A stretch of 64,000 nucleotides of DNA from Christiangramia portivictoriae DSM 23547 (GCF_000423045.1 NZ_AUHF01000001.1:434001-498000), one strand, 5' to 3'; positions 1 through 7,928 are shown, counted from the stretch's first letter. The notes: generated from the letters alone by a model not told the origin. Program-made: numbers and translations.

Positions 1-2
1 AA

Positions 3-542
3 ACCGGGACTTATTTTGCTTCAGATCATATTGCTGAAAAGCCAGACGTAATCTGTATGTCTAAAGCTCTAACTGCAGGCCTGCTGCCAATGGGATTAAC
101 CTCGTGTAGTCAGAAAGTTTACGATGCTTTCTATTCAGATGAAATTGCGAAAGGTCTTTTTCACGGCCATACCTATACGGCGAATCCACTTGCGTGCGCA
201 GCGGCCCTGGCAGGTATAGAATTACTGACTTCCGAAGAAATTCAGCAGAACATTCATAGGATTTCAGAAAGTAACAAGAAGTTCATTCTTGAATTGAAGC
301 AGAACCAACAAGTTCTCAACCCTCGCTCCATGGGAGTGATCCTCGCTTTTGAGCTTGATGTGAAAATGGAGCGTTACGGGAATCAGCGCAATAAGCTTTT
401 CAGCTTTTTTATGGACAGGAGATTATTTTTACGTCCGCTTGGAAATACCATCTACATCGTTCCGCCTTATATTACTTCTGAAGCTCAGATGAGCGATATC
501 TACCAGTTGCTTCAGGAATGTATCGATCAATTTCAGGCGTAA
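3..542 (+). CDS. bioA: Adenosylmethionine-8-amino-7-oxononanoate aminotransferase, C-terminal part (cut by window start)
   Basis: PLP-dependent aminotransferase that makes 7,8-diaminopelargonate in cytoplasmic biotin synthesis. Only the last 179 residues are present; the reading frame is open from base 3, so the gene begins outside the window. The segment TGTYFASDH followed by CMSKALTAG matches the class III aminotransferase region that carries the PLP-binding lysine (the K of MSK, coded at 60-62). GHTYTANPLACAAA just after it is the usual substrate/cofactor loop. A ketosynthase gene follows after 63 bases and then bioB, so it belongs to a biotin operon. A generic class III aminotransferase is the only alternative and the context argues against it. 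Confidence 0.93.
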   Translation, partial: TGTYFASDHIAEKPDVICMSKALTAGLLPMGLTSCSQKVYDAFYSDEIAKGLFHGHTYTANPLACAAALAGIELLTSEEIQQNIHRISESNKKFILELKQNQQVLNPRSMGVILAFELDVKMERYGNQRNKLFSFFMDRRLFLRPLGNTIYIVPPYITSEAQMSDIYQLLQECIDQFQA

Positions 543-605
543 ATTAACGCTTGATGAACTGTCCAAAAGAACTATCCATAGTATTTTTGACATAAAAATA
601 AGTCC

Positions 606-1757
606 TTGAAAAATCCTATTTCCATAGACGCGATCGCCAGTGTTTCTCCCTTGGGAAGCGCTGCGGAAGAGATCTGGAACAACTACCTTCAAAACTCCCA
701 CCATTTTAGTAGAATAACTGCGGCTGAAGGATCCTGGTGGGCTGGAAAATTACCGGAGCAACTGGACAGGCAGCTAGCAGAGCTGCAGCAGGAAGATTCC
801 AGGTACCGCCATCTGGACCGTTCGGTTCTAATGGCTATCCTTACCGGCCGAAAACTTAAAGAACAAACCGGTTACACTAATAGTAATTCTGGGTTGAACA
901 TTGGAAGCAGCCGCGGTGCAACAGAACTTTTTGAAAAATATCACAAGGAATTCACAGAGACCGGAAAGGCCTCTACCTATAGTTCACCAACCACCACTTT
1001 AGGGAATATTAGCTCCTGGACCGCACAGGATCTGCAACTGGAAGGCCCCGAATTCTCCCATAGTATTACCTGTTCTACAGGAATGCATTCCATTCTGAAT
1101 GCGATCGCCTGGCTGGAAAGCGGCATGCGCGATCATTTCATTGCCGGTGGCAGCGAAGCACCACTTACAGGTTTTACGCTGGCACAAATGGAAGCTATGA
1201 AGATCTATGCGCAAAATAATGATGAATATCCATGTAAATCGCTGGATATGGAAAAGGAAAAGAATAGCATGATACTAAGTGAAGCGGCGGGATTGGTGTC
1301 TTTGAGTAAAAACACTTCAGTAAGTTCACAGGCTGTTATTCACGGGATTGGTTACGCCAATGAAGAATTAAAGCACGGTGCATCCCTATCCCGGGAAGGT
1401 TTCTGTCTTCAGAAGAGCATGAAAATGGCAATAAAAGATACTTCTGAAGAGATTGATGGGATCGTGATGCATGCTCCCGGAACCATTGGCGGGGATGTGG
1501 CTGAAGTAAATGCGGTAAAACATGTCTTTGGTGAGAACCATCCTGCCATTACCTCTAACAAATGGAAAACCGGGCATAGCTTTGCAACATCAGGAATTCT
1601 GAATATTCAAATGGCGGTCTTGATGCTTCAGCATCAGGAATTTATAACTGTGCCTTTTTCAAGATTTCAGAAAAAACCCACGCAATTAAAAAACATTCTG
1701 GTAAACTCTGTTGGTTTTGGCGGCAATGCGGTTTCCCTGCTAATTTCTGCAAATTGA
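606..1757 (+). CDS. Beta-ketoacyl-ACP synthase-like protein of the biotin operon
   Basis: A 383-residue thiolase-fold ketosynthase of the FabB/FabF type. It would join acyl-ACP or acyl-CoA to malonyl-ACP in the cytoplasm. The catalytic triad is visible: Cys156 in SITCSTG, the first His in HAPGT (replacing the usual HGTGT) and the second His in KTGHSFATSG. It is a little shorter than FabF (about 410) and diverged from housekeeping FabF, with a one-residue change in the HGTGT box. It lies between bioA and bioB, so a role in building the pimeloyl chain of biotin is inferred. The only usable start is TTG at 606; no in-frame ATG lies close by. Confidence 0.82.
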   Translation: MKNPISIDAIASVSPLGSAAEEIWNNYLQNSHHFSRITAAEGSWWAGKLPEQLDRQLAELQQEDSRYRHLDRSVLMAILTGRKLKEQTGYTNSNSGLNIGSSRGATELFEKYHKEFTETGKASTYSSPTTTLGNISSWTAQDLQLEGPEFSHSITCSTGMHSILNAIAWLESGMRDHFIAGGSEAPLTGFTLAQMEAMKIYAQNNDEYPCKSLDMEKEKNSMILSEAAGLVSLSKNTSVSSQAVIHGIGYANEELKHGASLSREGFCLQKSMKMAIKDTSEEIDGIVMHAPGTIGGDVAEVNAVKHVFGENHPAITSNKWKTGHSFATSGILNIQMAVLMLQHQEFITVPFSRFQKKPTQLKNILVNSVGFGGNAVSLLISAN

Positions 1758-1800
1758 TCATTTTAGACTCACATTCATAAAACTTTTTGCAGCTTTACTC

Positions 1801-1827
1801 TTGAAAGCTTAGTTTTCTTTATTTTTG
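1801..1827 (+). promoter_or_regulatory. Possible Bacteroidota-type promoter before bioB
   Basis: TTG at 1801-1803 and TATTTTTG (TAnnTTTG) at 1820-1827 are spaced by 16 bases, slightly short of the usual 17-23. The -7 box ends 17 bases before the bioB ATG. It would give bioB a start of its own as well as read-through from bioA. Confidence 0.35.
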
Positions 1828-1844
1828 AATACAAATCGAATTAC

Positions 1845-2936
1845 ATGGCACTTAAACACGACTGGACGAAGGAAGAGATCCTCGATATATATAACAAACC
1901 ATTTATGGATCTGCTTTACGAAGCTGCGAGCGTTCATCGCGAGCATCATGATCCAAATACGGTACAGGTTTCAACCTTACTTTCTATAAAGACCGGTGGC
2001 TGTCCCGAAGATTGCGGATATTGCCCTCAGGCGGCTCGATATCATACAGATCTGGAAGGGAACGATCTTATGAGCGTAAACCAGGTGAAAGCCCAGGCAT
2101 TGCGCGCTAAAGCATCTGGAAGTTCCAGAGTTTGTATGGGTGCAGCCTGGAGAAATGTGAAAGATGGGGAAGAGTTCGACAATGTCCTGGAAATGGTAAG
2201 AAGTATCAATAAGCTGGATATGGAGGTTTGCTGCACGCTGGGAATGCTTACAGAAAACCAGGCGGCAAGACTTGCAGAAGCTGGCCTTTACGCATACAAT
2301 CACAACCTTGATACATCTGAAGATTATTATAAAGAAGTGATCTCAACCCGTGGATTTGACGATAGACTTGCAACGATCGACAATGTTCGTAAAACGAACG
2401 TGACCGTATGCAGTGGAGGGATCATTGGAATGGGAGAAAGTACGGCAGACCGTGCAGGAATGCTGGTTGCGCTGGCGACTCTTAACCCACAGCCAGAATC
2501 TGTTCCAATCAATGCGCTTGTTCCTGTAGAAGGAACTCCAATGGAAGAACAGGAACCCGTACCAATCTGGGATATGATCAGGATGGTGGCAACAACCAGG
2601 ATCGTTATGCCAGAAACACAGGTGAGACTTTCAGCTGGAAGAACGCAGATGAGCAGAGAAGGACAGGCGATGTGTTTCTTCGCCGGAGCAAACTCCATAT
2701 TTGCCGGTGACAAATTGCTTACAACACCAAATCCTGATGTGAATGAGGATATGGAAATGTTTAAAATGCTTGGTTTGAATCCGCAAAAACCTTTTGTAAA
2801 GAAATCACAGCCTGAAAGTGTAGCTGCTGAAAATACTCAGTTTCAGAGTCAGAACGAGAAACCTAAATGGTCCCGACCAGGACACAAGATCGAGCGAAAT
2901 CTTGAAGCTCAGCAAAAGGCAAAAACGAAAGTTTAA
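1845..2936 (+). CDS. bioB: Biotin synthase
   Basis: Radical SAM enzyme that inserts sulfur into dethiobiotin, the last step of biotin synthesis. The [4Fe-4S] motif is GGCPEDCGYC with Cys53, Cys57 and Cys60, the same numbers as in E. coli BioB. Cysteines for the sacrificial [2Fe-2S] cluster appear in SRVCMGA, EVCCTLG and NVTVCSGG, and the conserved Arg lies in VRLSAGR. The conserved LTTPNPD ends the core near residue 305. A polar tail of about 45 residues after it is longer than in E. coli BioB (346 residues in total) and probably disordered. Third gene of the biotin run; 87 bases separate it from the ketosynthase gene. Confidence 0.97.
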   Translation: MALKHDWTKEEILDIYNKPFMDLLYEAASVHREHHDPNTVQVSTLLSIKTGGCPEDCGYCPQAARYHTDLEGNDLMSVNQVKAQALRAKASGSSRVCMGAAWRNVKDGEEFDNVLEMVRSINKLDMEVCCTLGMLTENQAARLAEAGLYAYNHNLDTSEDYYKEVISTRGFDDRLATIDNVRKTNVTVCSGGIIGMGESTADRAGMLVALATLNPQPESVPINALVPVEGTPMEEQEPVPIWDMIRMVATTRIVMPETQVRLSAGRTQMSREGQAMCFFAGANSIFAGDKLLTTPNPDVNEDMEMFKMLGLNPQKPFVKKSQPESVAAENTQFQSQNEKPKWSRPGHKIERNLEAQQKAKTKV

Positions 2937-2950
2937 CAAAAGAATACCTA

Positions 2951-3820
2951 TTGAAACTGGATCTCCAAAATATTCCCAGGCGAAGCAATCTTTCACAGGA
3001 AGAATTTCACCGGGAATATTTTGAACCCAGGAGACCAGTAATTATTGAAGATCTTAGCAGGAACTGGCCTGCTCTTAAAAAATGGAATTTCAGTTATTTC
3101 AAGGAAAAGGCAGGTGAGATCATTGTGCCCTTATATGACGGGAAACCAGCCAGTGGCCGTTCTAATTCTCATGGTCCGGCAAAAAAGATTCCTTTTAAAG
3201 ACTATATTGAAATTTTAGAAAAAGGTCCTACAGATCTACGGATGTTCTTCTTTAATCTACTTCAAAATTGCCCTGATCTTATCGAGGATTTCAAGTACCC
3301 GGAGCTGGGAGTGAAGTTCTTTAAGAAGCTTCCTGTATTATTTGTTGGTGGTGAAGGTTCGAAGGTCGTCATGCATTACGACATGGATCTGGCCAATAAT
3401 TTTCATTTTAACTTCGCAGGCAGAAAGCGAATTATTTTATATCCTCCAGATCAAACAGGTTTTATTTATAAGGTGCCATATTCCATCGTAAGTATGGAAA
3501 TCATTGATATGGAAGATCCTGATCTGGATAAATATCCGGCTTTAGCCAAGGCAAAGGGATATGAATGTACTTTAGAACATGGAGATGCTCTGTATATTCC
3601 CAGTCGCTGGTGGCATTGGGTTAAATATGAAACTCCTAGTCTTTCACTTACGCTTAGATCGCTGCCGTCAAAACCATCAGACCTTGGTGAAGTGTTATCC
3701 AACCTTTTATTTATGCGTAACTATGATAATTTGATGCGTAAATTGAAAGGACAAAAATGGATAGAATATAAAAACCGCAAGGCAATCGAACGCACACATC
3801 GCCATGCCGGTATTAAATGA
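2951..3820 (+). CDS. JmjC/cupin-8 domain protein, first of a tandem pair
   Basis: A 289-residue cupin-like protein of the JmjC-type Fe(II)/2-oxoglutarate oxygenase superfamily (cupin_8). The likely iron ligands are His142 and Asp144 (HYD) and the distal His222 (WWHW). The N-terminal segment PRRPVIIEDL...WPALKKW is typical of these proteins. The family includes protein and tRNA hydroxylases; the substrate here is unknown. The start is TTG at 2951, 14 bases after bioB; no better start is present. The downstream paralogue overlaps by four bases, so the two are translated together. Confidence 0.8.
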   Translation: MKLDLQNIPRRSNLSQEEFHREYFEPRRPVIIEDLSRNWPALKKWNFSYFKEKAGEIIVPLYDGKPASGRSNSHGPAKKIPFKDYIEILEKGPTDLRMFFFNLLQNCPDLIEDFKYPELGVKFFKKLPVLFVGGEGSKVVMHYDMDLANNFHFNFAGRKRIILYPPDQTGFIYKVPYSIVSMEIIDMEDPDLDKYPALAKAKGYECTLEHGDALYIPSRWWHWVKYETPSLSLTLRSLPSKPSDLGEVLSNLLFMRNYDNLMRKLKGQKWIEYKNRKAIERTHRHAGIK

Positions 3821-4695
3821 AGCATGAATTTATGAGACTTGAGAACATACCGAGAGTAAAAACGATTTCAAAGGCAGATTTTGTGCGAGATTATGTTAGA
3901 CCGCAAAAACCTGTCGTTATCGAACATTTGATAGATGACTGGCCTGCTTATAAAAAATGGTCACTGGGATATATTCAAGAAATTGCCTGCGACCGGGAAG
4001 TACCATTATATGACGACCGGCCCATAAGCTCAGAGTTCAAATTTAATGAGCCACATACAAAAATGAAAATGCGGGATTATGTGGATCTTCTCAATTCAAA
4101 ACCTACAAATTATCGAATTTTCCTGTATCATTTAATGAAAGAAGTTCCTGCGCTACAAAAGGATTTTAAGTTTCCAGATATGGGTTTGCGGTTTTTGAAG
4201 CAATTGCCCATGCTGTTTTTTGGCGGAGAGAACAGTAAGGTTTTTATGCATTATGATATTGACTATGCAAATATTCTTCACTTTCATTTCCACGGAAAAA
4301 AGCGCTGTATTTTGTTTCCTCCTTCTGAAAGCAAGTTTTTATACAAGGTGCCACATGCTTTGATAAGCCGTGAGGACATCGATTTTACGAATCCGGATTA
4401 TGAAAAATTTCCAGCACTCAAGGAAGCAAGTGGGTGTGTGACAGAGTTGAAGCATGGAGAAACTTTGTACATGCCTGAAGGTTACTGGCACCATATGACG
4501 TATTTAACAGCTGGTTTTTCCATGAGTTTGCGGGCAACGCCAAGAACTCTTACCAACCTTTCCAAGGCAGTTTATAACCTCGTTTTTATGAGGCATTTCG
4601 ATAACTATATGCGAAAATTACGCGGACAAAAATGGATCGACTATAAGAATAGGCAGGCTATTAAAAACACGCACAGTAAGAATAAAATTAGCTAG
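3817..4695 (+). CDS. JmjC/cupin-8 domain protein, second of a tandem pair
   Basis: A 292-residue paralogue of the preceding protein. The iron triad is kept: His145, Asp147 (HYD) and His225 (WHH). Similarity runs to the C-terminus, where both share a basic tail with MRKL.GQKWI.YKNR. The gene starts in an ATGA overlap with its neighbour, so translational coupling is likely. Its end overlaps the end of recX, which runs the other way, by four bases. A recent duplication is unlikely, because outside the motifs the two proteins differ at many positions; two distinct substrates or a heterodimer are both possible. Confidence 0.8.
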   Translation: MKHEFMRLENIPRVKTISKADFVRDYVRPQKPVVIEHLIDDWPAYKKWSLGYIQEIACDREVPLYDDRPISSEFKFNEPHTKMKMRDYVDLLNSKPTNYRIFLYHLMKEVPALQKDFKFPDMGLRFLKQLPMLFFGGENSKVFMHYDIDYANILHFHFHGKKRCILFPPSESKFLYKVPHALISREDIDFTNPDYEKFPALKEASGCVTELKHGETLYMPEGYWHHMTYLTAGFSMSLRATPRTLTNLSKAVYNLVFMRHFDNYMRKLRGQKWIDYKNRQAIKNTHSKNKIS

Positions 4696-5165
4696 ATGAT
4701 CTCCTGTATGGAGTCAAATACCAGCGAGGATTCATAGCCTTTTCGGAGGAGATGATCTGCCAGCTTTCCCTTTCTCTTGTACTCGTTAGGTTCGTTAATC
4801 TTCTCCAGTTTTTTTTCAGCAAGCTCAAAAAGCGTTGATCGATAATCTGACTCTTTAATTTCGGTAAGTCCCATTTTAATGATAGGTGACGAAATCCCTC
4901 TTTTCTTTAATTCCTGGGTGATCTTTACACGTCCCCATTTTTTAATTCTGAATTTTCCTCTAACGAAGCTTCTGGCAAAACGTTCTTCATTCAGGAATCC
5001 TTCCTGCATGAGTTCTATGATGATCTTTTCCTTGGCGGCGTCAATCATATGCATATCATTCAGTTTATCTTCCACTTCCTTCTGAGAACGATCTCTGTAG
5101 GCACAGAAATGCATAAGCTTCTGTAAAGCTTCCTCTACACTATAGGATTTGAATTTATGCTTCAT
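4692..5165 (-). CDS. recX: Regulatory protein RecX
   Basis: RecX binds RecA filaments and limits RecA activity in recombination and the SOS response. The 157-residue protein is all-helical with repeats of the RecX type; landmarks are YRDRSQKEVEDKL near residues 24-36 and the second repeat GFLNEERFARSFVRGK. Length is normal. recA is not next to it, which is common in Bacteroidota. The start overlaps the end of the upstream small membrane-protein gene by 11 bases, so they form a two-gene unit. Confidence 0.9.
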   Translation of the reverse strand: MKHKFKSYSVEEALQKLMHFCAYRDRSQKEVEDKLNDMHMIDAAKEKIIIELMQEGFLNEERFARSFVRGKFRIKKWGRVKITQELKKRGISSPIIKMGLTEIKESDYRSTLFELAEKKLEKINEPNEYKRKGKLADHLLRKGYESSLVFDSIQEII

Positions 5166-5355
5166 GGCGGGACAAGTATCTTTTCAGCTGGAATAGCCAG
5201 TAGATTATTGTAATTACAAACCAAATGCAAAATAGAACAACTTCCGAAGGAATTACATAATAAGTGTCACCTATATTGATTGTAATATGTTCCCCGTAGA
5301 AGGCAAATCCCAGAATAAGGGTGATGCCGCTTACAAGAAGTGGAAATTTCCTCAT
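5155..5355 (-). CDS. Small membrane protein of unknown function
   Basis: A 66-residue protein with two predicted membrane segments (about residues 6-20 and 38-56) and a basic C-terminus (QLKRYLSRHEA). I do not recognise the family. It overlaps recX by 11 bases and is probably co-transcribed with it. A TAnnTTTG box ends five bases before the ATG, so the mRNA may have almost no leader. Confidence 0.65.
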   Translation of the reverse strand: MRKFPLLVSGITLILGFAFYGEHITINIGDTYYVIPSEVVLFCIWFVITIIYWLFQLKRYLSRHEA

Positions 5356-5359
5356 GCCT

Positions 5360-5367
5360 CAAATATA
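5360..5367 (-). promoter_or_regulatory. Candidate -7 promoter box directly before the small membrane-protein gene
   Basis: On the minus strand this reads TATATTTG, a perfect TAnnTTTG box. Only four bases (AGGC) separate it from the ATG at 5355, so transcription would start at or next to the start codon. No TTTG is seen at the -33 position. Confidence 0.4.
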
Positions 5368-5410
5368 GAATTTTGAATAGTAAATACCTGCTATCGGAGA
5401 CTTCTAAGAC

Positions 5411-5438
5411 ATAAAAAACCTTCCGGAAGGGAAGGTTT
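5411..5438 (-). terminator. Rho-independent terminator of the DUF892 pseudogene
   Basis: On the minus strand a 9-bp stem (AAACCTTCC / GGAAGGTTT, loop CTTCC) is followed by a run of six T counting from the stem. It lies about 20 bases past the ancestral stop codon of the DUF892 gene and is now read through by the frameshifted frame. Confidence 0.85.
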
Positions 5439-5457
5439 AGCTAATTTATTGAAGCTC

Positions 5458-5938
5458 CTATTTCGCCTTTTGTTCAATCTGTTTTCAGCCAGCTTGTCCA
5501 GTTTCTCATCTGCCCTGTATTCTTCGTCCAGTGTCTTTTGCAGTTTCCTGGCGATGCTATCGTAACCGAGTTCCTTGGCATATCGAACTACGGTTCCGTA
5601 GCCTGAGATCTCGTAGTGTTCCACTCTCTGCGCGTCGGCAATTAGACCTGCATCACGCACAGCTTTCTCAGCATCGTCTTTTAGAAATGCTTCAGCTTCA
5701 GTAATAAGGCCTTTCATTGCTTTGCAGGTTTCACCGGTTGGTTTAATTTCGAGTTCCTCACAAACTTCGGCCAGGCGTGCTGGTGCGTCTCTGTTTCCTT
5801 GAGGTGTGCTTCAAATGCTTTCTTCAGTTTGGCGTCACTGGCATTTTCTGCCATTTTTGGAAGGGCTTTCAATAATTGAGTTTCTGCACTGTAGAGGTCC
5901 TTCAGCTGGTGTTCGAATAAATCCTTTAAGTTTTTCAT
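5458..5938 (-). pseudogene. DUF892 (YciE/YciF) ferritin-like protein, broken by two frameshifts
   Basis: Stress-associated four-helix ferritin-like protein of the YciF type, now in pieces. The N-terminal part (from ATG at 5938) reads NLKDLFEHQLKDLYSAE, the family signature, up to ETETHQ. One base is then missing near 5778-5779. After it the frame RLAEVCEELEIKP continues into CKAMKGLI and QRVEHYEISGYGT, again family landmarks. Near the end a second base is missing in the A run at 5466-5470; restoring it gives NKKAK and a stop at 5458-5460, just before the terminator. The repaired protein would be 160 residues, the usual family length. Both lesions are 1-base losses; the first is not in a homopolymer. 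Assembly error is possible. Confidence 0.85.
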
Positions 5939-6053
5939 ATTCAAGATTAAATGGTTAATCCCATAAAATTAATCTGAAGTGTAAGTGACTATAGTTAAAC
6001 CAATGCCAAAGAAATGTTGTTCAAATGCCAATTGGCAATTTCAGAATAAGGCA

Positions 6054-6093
6054 TAAAAAAACGCCTTCCAATTGCTTGAAAGGCGTTTTTTTT
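6054..6093. terminator. Terminator of rng, possibly bidirectional
   Basis: AAACGCCTT and AAGGCGTTT arms flank a short loop, with A and T runs on both sides. On the minus strand it overlaps the rng stop codon (6092-6094). No gene approaches from the left on the plus strand, so its real use is for rng. Confidence 0.85.
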
Positions 6094-7687
6094 ATTGGAT
6101 CACTTTCCCGTCATTATCGTGAAAGTGGTACTCTAAATACGTGTAAGCATCGCGAGGTAAAATTTTCACCCACCTTTTGTGGTCAACAAACCACTTGGAG
6201 CGGGGAGATGGAAAGCCTTTCGTTAAAAAGGCTGCAATAAAGGGATGTGCGCTAAGGGTGATCTTTTTGTGATCTTTTTTGATAAGCTTCTCAAGGTCGA
6301 CTTTGATCTTATTCACCAAACTAATTGGTGCTTCGATCTCGCCATTACCGTTTGGATTGTCCTCACGGGTCTTGATATTCATTTCAGGCCTTACGCGTTG
6401 TCTTGTAATTTGTATCAATCCGAATTTACTCGGAGGTAAAATCTTGTGCTTGGCACGGTCATCACTCATCTCGTTACGCAGGTGATCGTAGAGTTTCTTT
6501 CTGTTTTCGGCTTTATTCATGTCTATAAAGTCCACGACTATGATACCGCCCATGTCACGCAAGCGTAACTGCCGGGCAATCTCTGTGGCACTTATCATGT
6601 TAACCTCTAATGCAGTATCTTCCTGGTTCTTGGATTTATTGGAACGGTTACCGGAGTTCACGTCAATAACGTGCATAGCTTCAGTATGTTCTATTACCAG
6701 ATAGGCACCTTTACTCATGGAGACGGTGCGCCCAAAGGAAGTTTTAATTTGTCTCTCGATACCGTGTTTTTCGAAAATGGGTTGATTGGATTGATGCAAC
6801 TTTACGATTGATTCTTTTTCAGGAGCGATTTCGCCCACATAATCTTTGATTTGAGTATAAAGCGTTTCATCATCCACGCAAATGGAAGTAAATGAATCAT
6901 TGAATATGTCTCTTAGCAATGAAGAGGCTCTATTCAATTCTCCAAGAACTTTCGAGGGGTGATGAGGCTTATACAATTTTTTACACATGGCTGTCCAGCG
7001 ACCAACTAAATTCTGCAGGTCTCTGTCCAGTTCTGCTACTTTCTTGCCTTCGGCAACGGTTCTAACAATCACACCAAATCCTTTAGGTTTGATGCTCTTA
7101 ACCAGTCTCTTTAAACGTTCCTTTTCTTCTTTGCTTTCAATTTTTTGAGAAACTGAAACCCTGTTTGAAAAAGGCACGAGAACGATATAACGCCCTGGCA
7201 GCGAAAGCTCTGAGCTTATCCTGGGGCCCTTCGTGGAGATAGGTTCTTTTACTATTTGAACCAGTACCGATTGATTGGATTTTAAGACATCGGCAATTGC
7301 GCCGTTCTTGTCTATATCCTTTTCAATAGAAAAATTCTTTAAAGAATAATCTTTTAGTTTACCTGTGCTTACACGTTTGATGAACTTTAGCAGAGAAGAG
7401 ATCTGAGGTCCCAGATCATGATAGTGTAAAAAACCATCTTTCTCATAGCCAACATTTACAAATGCGGCATTTAACCCAGGAACAGCTTTTCGAATCTTGG
7501 CAATATAAATATCTCCAACATTGAATTTGGTGCTGTCCTCCTCTTTGTTAAGTTCAATAAGTTTTCCATCTTTTAATAAGGCAAAATCTACAGCAGAAGG
7601 TTCGGACCGGATAATTAATTCTTTGTCCACACTTCCAGATTTTATATCCATACCTGTAATAATTACAGACATAGATGGATTAAACAT
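6092..7687 (-). CDS. rng: Ribonuclease G/E family endoribonuclease
   Basis: Cytoplasmic 5'-end-dependent endoribonuclease for rRNA maturation and mRNA decay. The 531-residue protein has an S1 RNA-binding region (about residues 45-140; VGDIYIAKIRKAVPGLNAAFV) and the catalytic DNase I-like region with DVNSG and VVDFIDM, whose aspartates bind Mg2+. The Cys-x-x-Cys Zn-link found in E. coli RNase E/G is absent: the segment after RPEMNIKTRE reads DNPNGNGE. This may be normal for flavobacteria. Three ATG codons (7687, 7672, 7651) could start it; 7651 gives an N-terminus nearest to homologues I know. The 29-residue basic protein gene lies upstream. Confidence 0.93.
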   Translation of the reverse strand: MFNPSMSVIITGMDIKSGSVDKELIIRSEPSAVDFALLKDGKLIELNKEEDSTKFNVGDIYIAKIRKAVPGLNAAFVNVGYEKDGFLHYHDLGPQISSLLKFIKRVSTGKLKDYSLKNFSIEKDIDKNGAIADVLKSNQSVLVQIVKEPISTKGPRISSELSLPGRYIVLVPFSNRVSVSQKIESKEEKERLKRLVKSIKPKGFGVIVRTVAEGKKVAELDRDLQNLVGRWTAMCKKLYKPHHPSKVLGELNRASSLLRDIFNDSFTSICVDDETLYTQIKDYVGEIAPEKESIVKLHQSNQPIFEKHGIERQIKTSFGRTVSMSKGAYLVIEHTEAMHVIDVNSGNRSNKSKNQEDTALEVNMISATEIARQLRLRDMGGIIVVDFIDMNKAENRKKLYDHLRNEMSDDRAKHKILPPSKFGLIQITRQRVRPEMNIKTREDNPNGNGEIEAPISLVNKIKVDLEKLIKKDHKKITLSAHPFIAAFLTKGFPSPRSKWFVDHKRWVKILPRDAYTYLEYHFHDNDGKVIQ

Positions 7688-7728
7688 TATTTTTTCACAG
7701 GTTTTGAATCCTGAAGAAACCTTGATAA

Positions 7729-7761
7729 CAAAATTCGTTTGCTGAAGGTTTCAATTTCAAA
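7729..7761 (-). promoter_or_regulatory. Candidate promoter of rng
   Basis: On the minus strand TTTG (7758-7761), a 21-base spacer and GAATTTTG (7729-7736), one mismatch from TAnnTTTG. It lies between the terminator of the small basic-protein gene and rng. Confidence 0.4.
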
Positions 7762-7775
7762 GAACGATTGTAATT

Positions 7776-7807
7776 AAATAAAAAAAGTAGTTGTCACACT
7801 ACTTTTT
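7776..7807 (-). terminator. Terminator of the 29-residue basic protein gene
   Basis: On the minus strand AAAAAGTAG and CTACTTTTT pair across an 8-base loop, followed by more T. The upstream arm contains the TAG stop codon (7799-7801). Confidence 0.75.
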
Positions 7808-7888
7808 CTTGTGGCGATTAGCTCTTCTTCTCTTTTTACGCTTGTGCGTAGCCACCTTATGTCTTTTTCTTTTTTTACCACTTGGCAT
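7799..7888 (-). CDS. 29-residue highly basic protein, conserved next to rng/hup in Bacteroidota
   Basis: A complete frame from ATG (7886-7888) to TAG codes for 29 residues, starting MPSGKKRKRHKVATHKRK and ending RANRHKKK. Of these 18 are Lys, Arg or His, with no acidic residue. I recall near-identical short proteins annotated as hypothetical in many Bacteroidota, usually at this place between rng and hup. The composition resembles the smallest ribosomal proteins (bL34, bL36, bTHX), so ribosome or RNA binding is likely but is inference. It has its own terminator. It is too short for most gene finders. Confidence 0.8.
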   Translation of the reverse strand: MPSGKKRKRHKVATHKRKKRRRANRHKKK

Positions 7889-7928
7889 AGTGCAATGTCA
7901 TTTAAATTAATACTTATTTCTTGGAAAG

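Noticed and set aside
5391-5457. Apparent C-terminal residues of the DUF892 frame
   Set aside because: They are coded by the terminator hairpin after the ancestral stop, so they result from a frameshift.
6026-6037. Perfect 12-base palindrome TGCCAATTGGCA
   Set aside because: Short, isolated, between rng terminator and the pseudogene; no regulator or promoter box aligns with it, so I did not call an operator.
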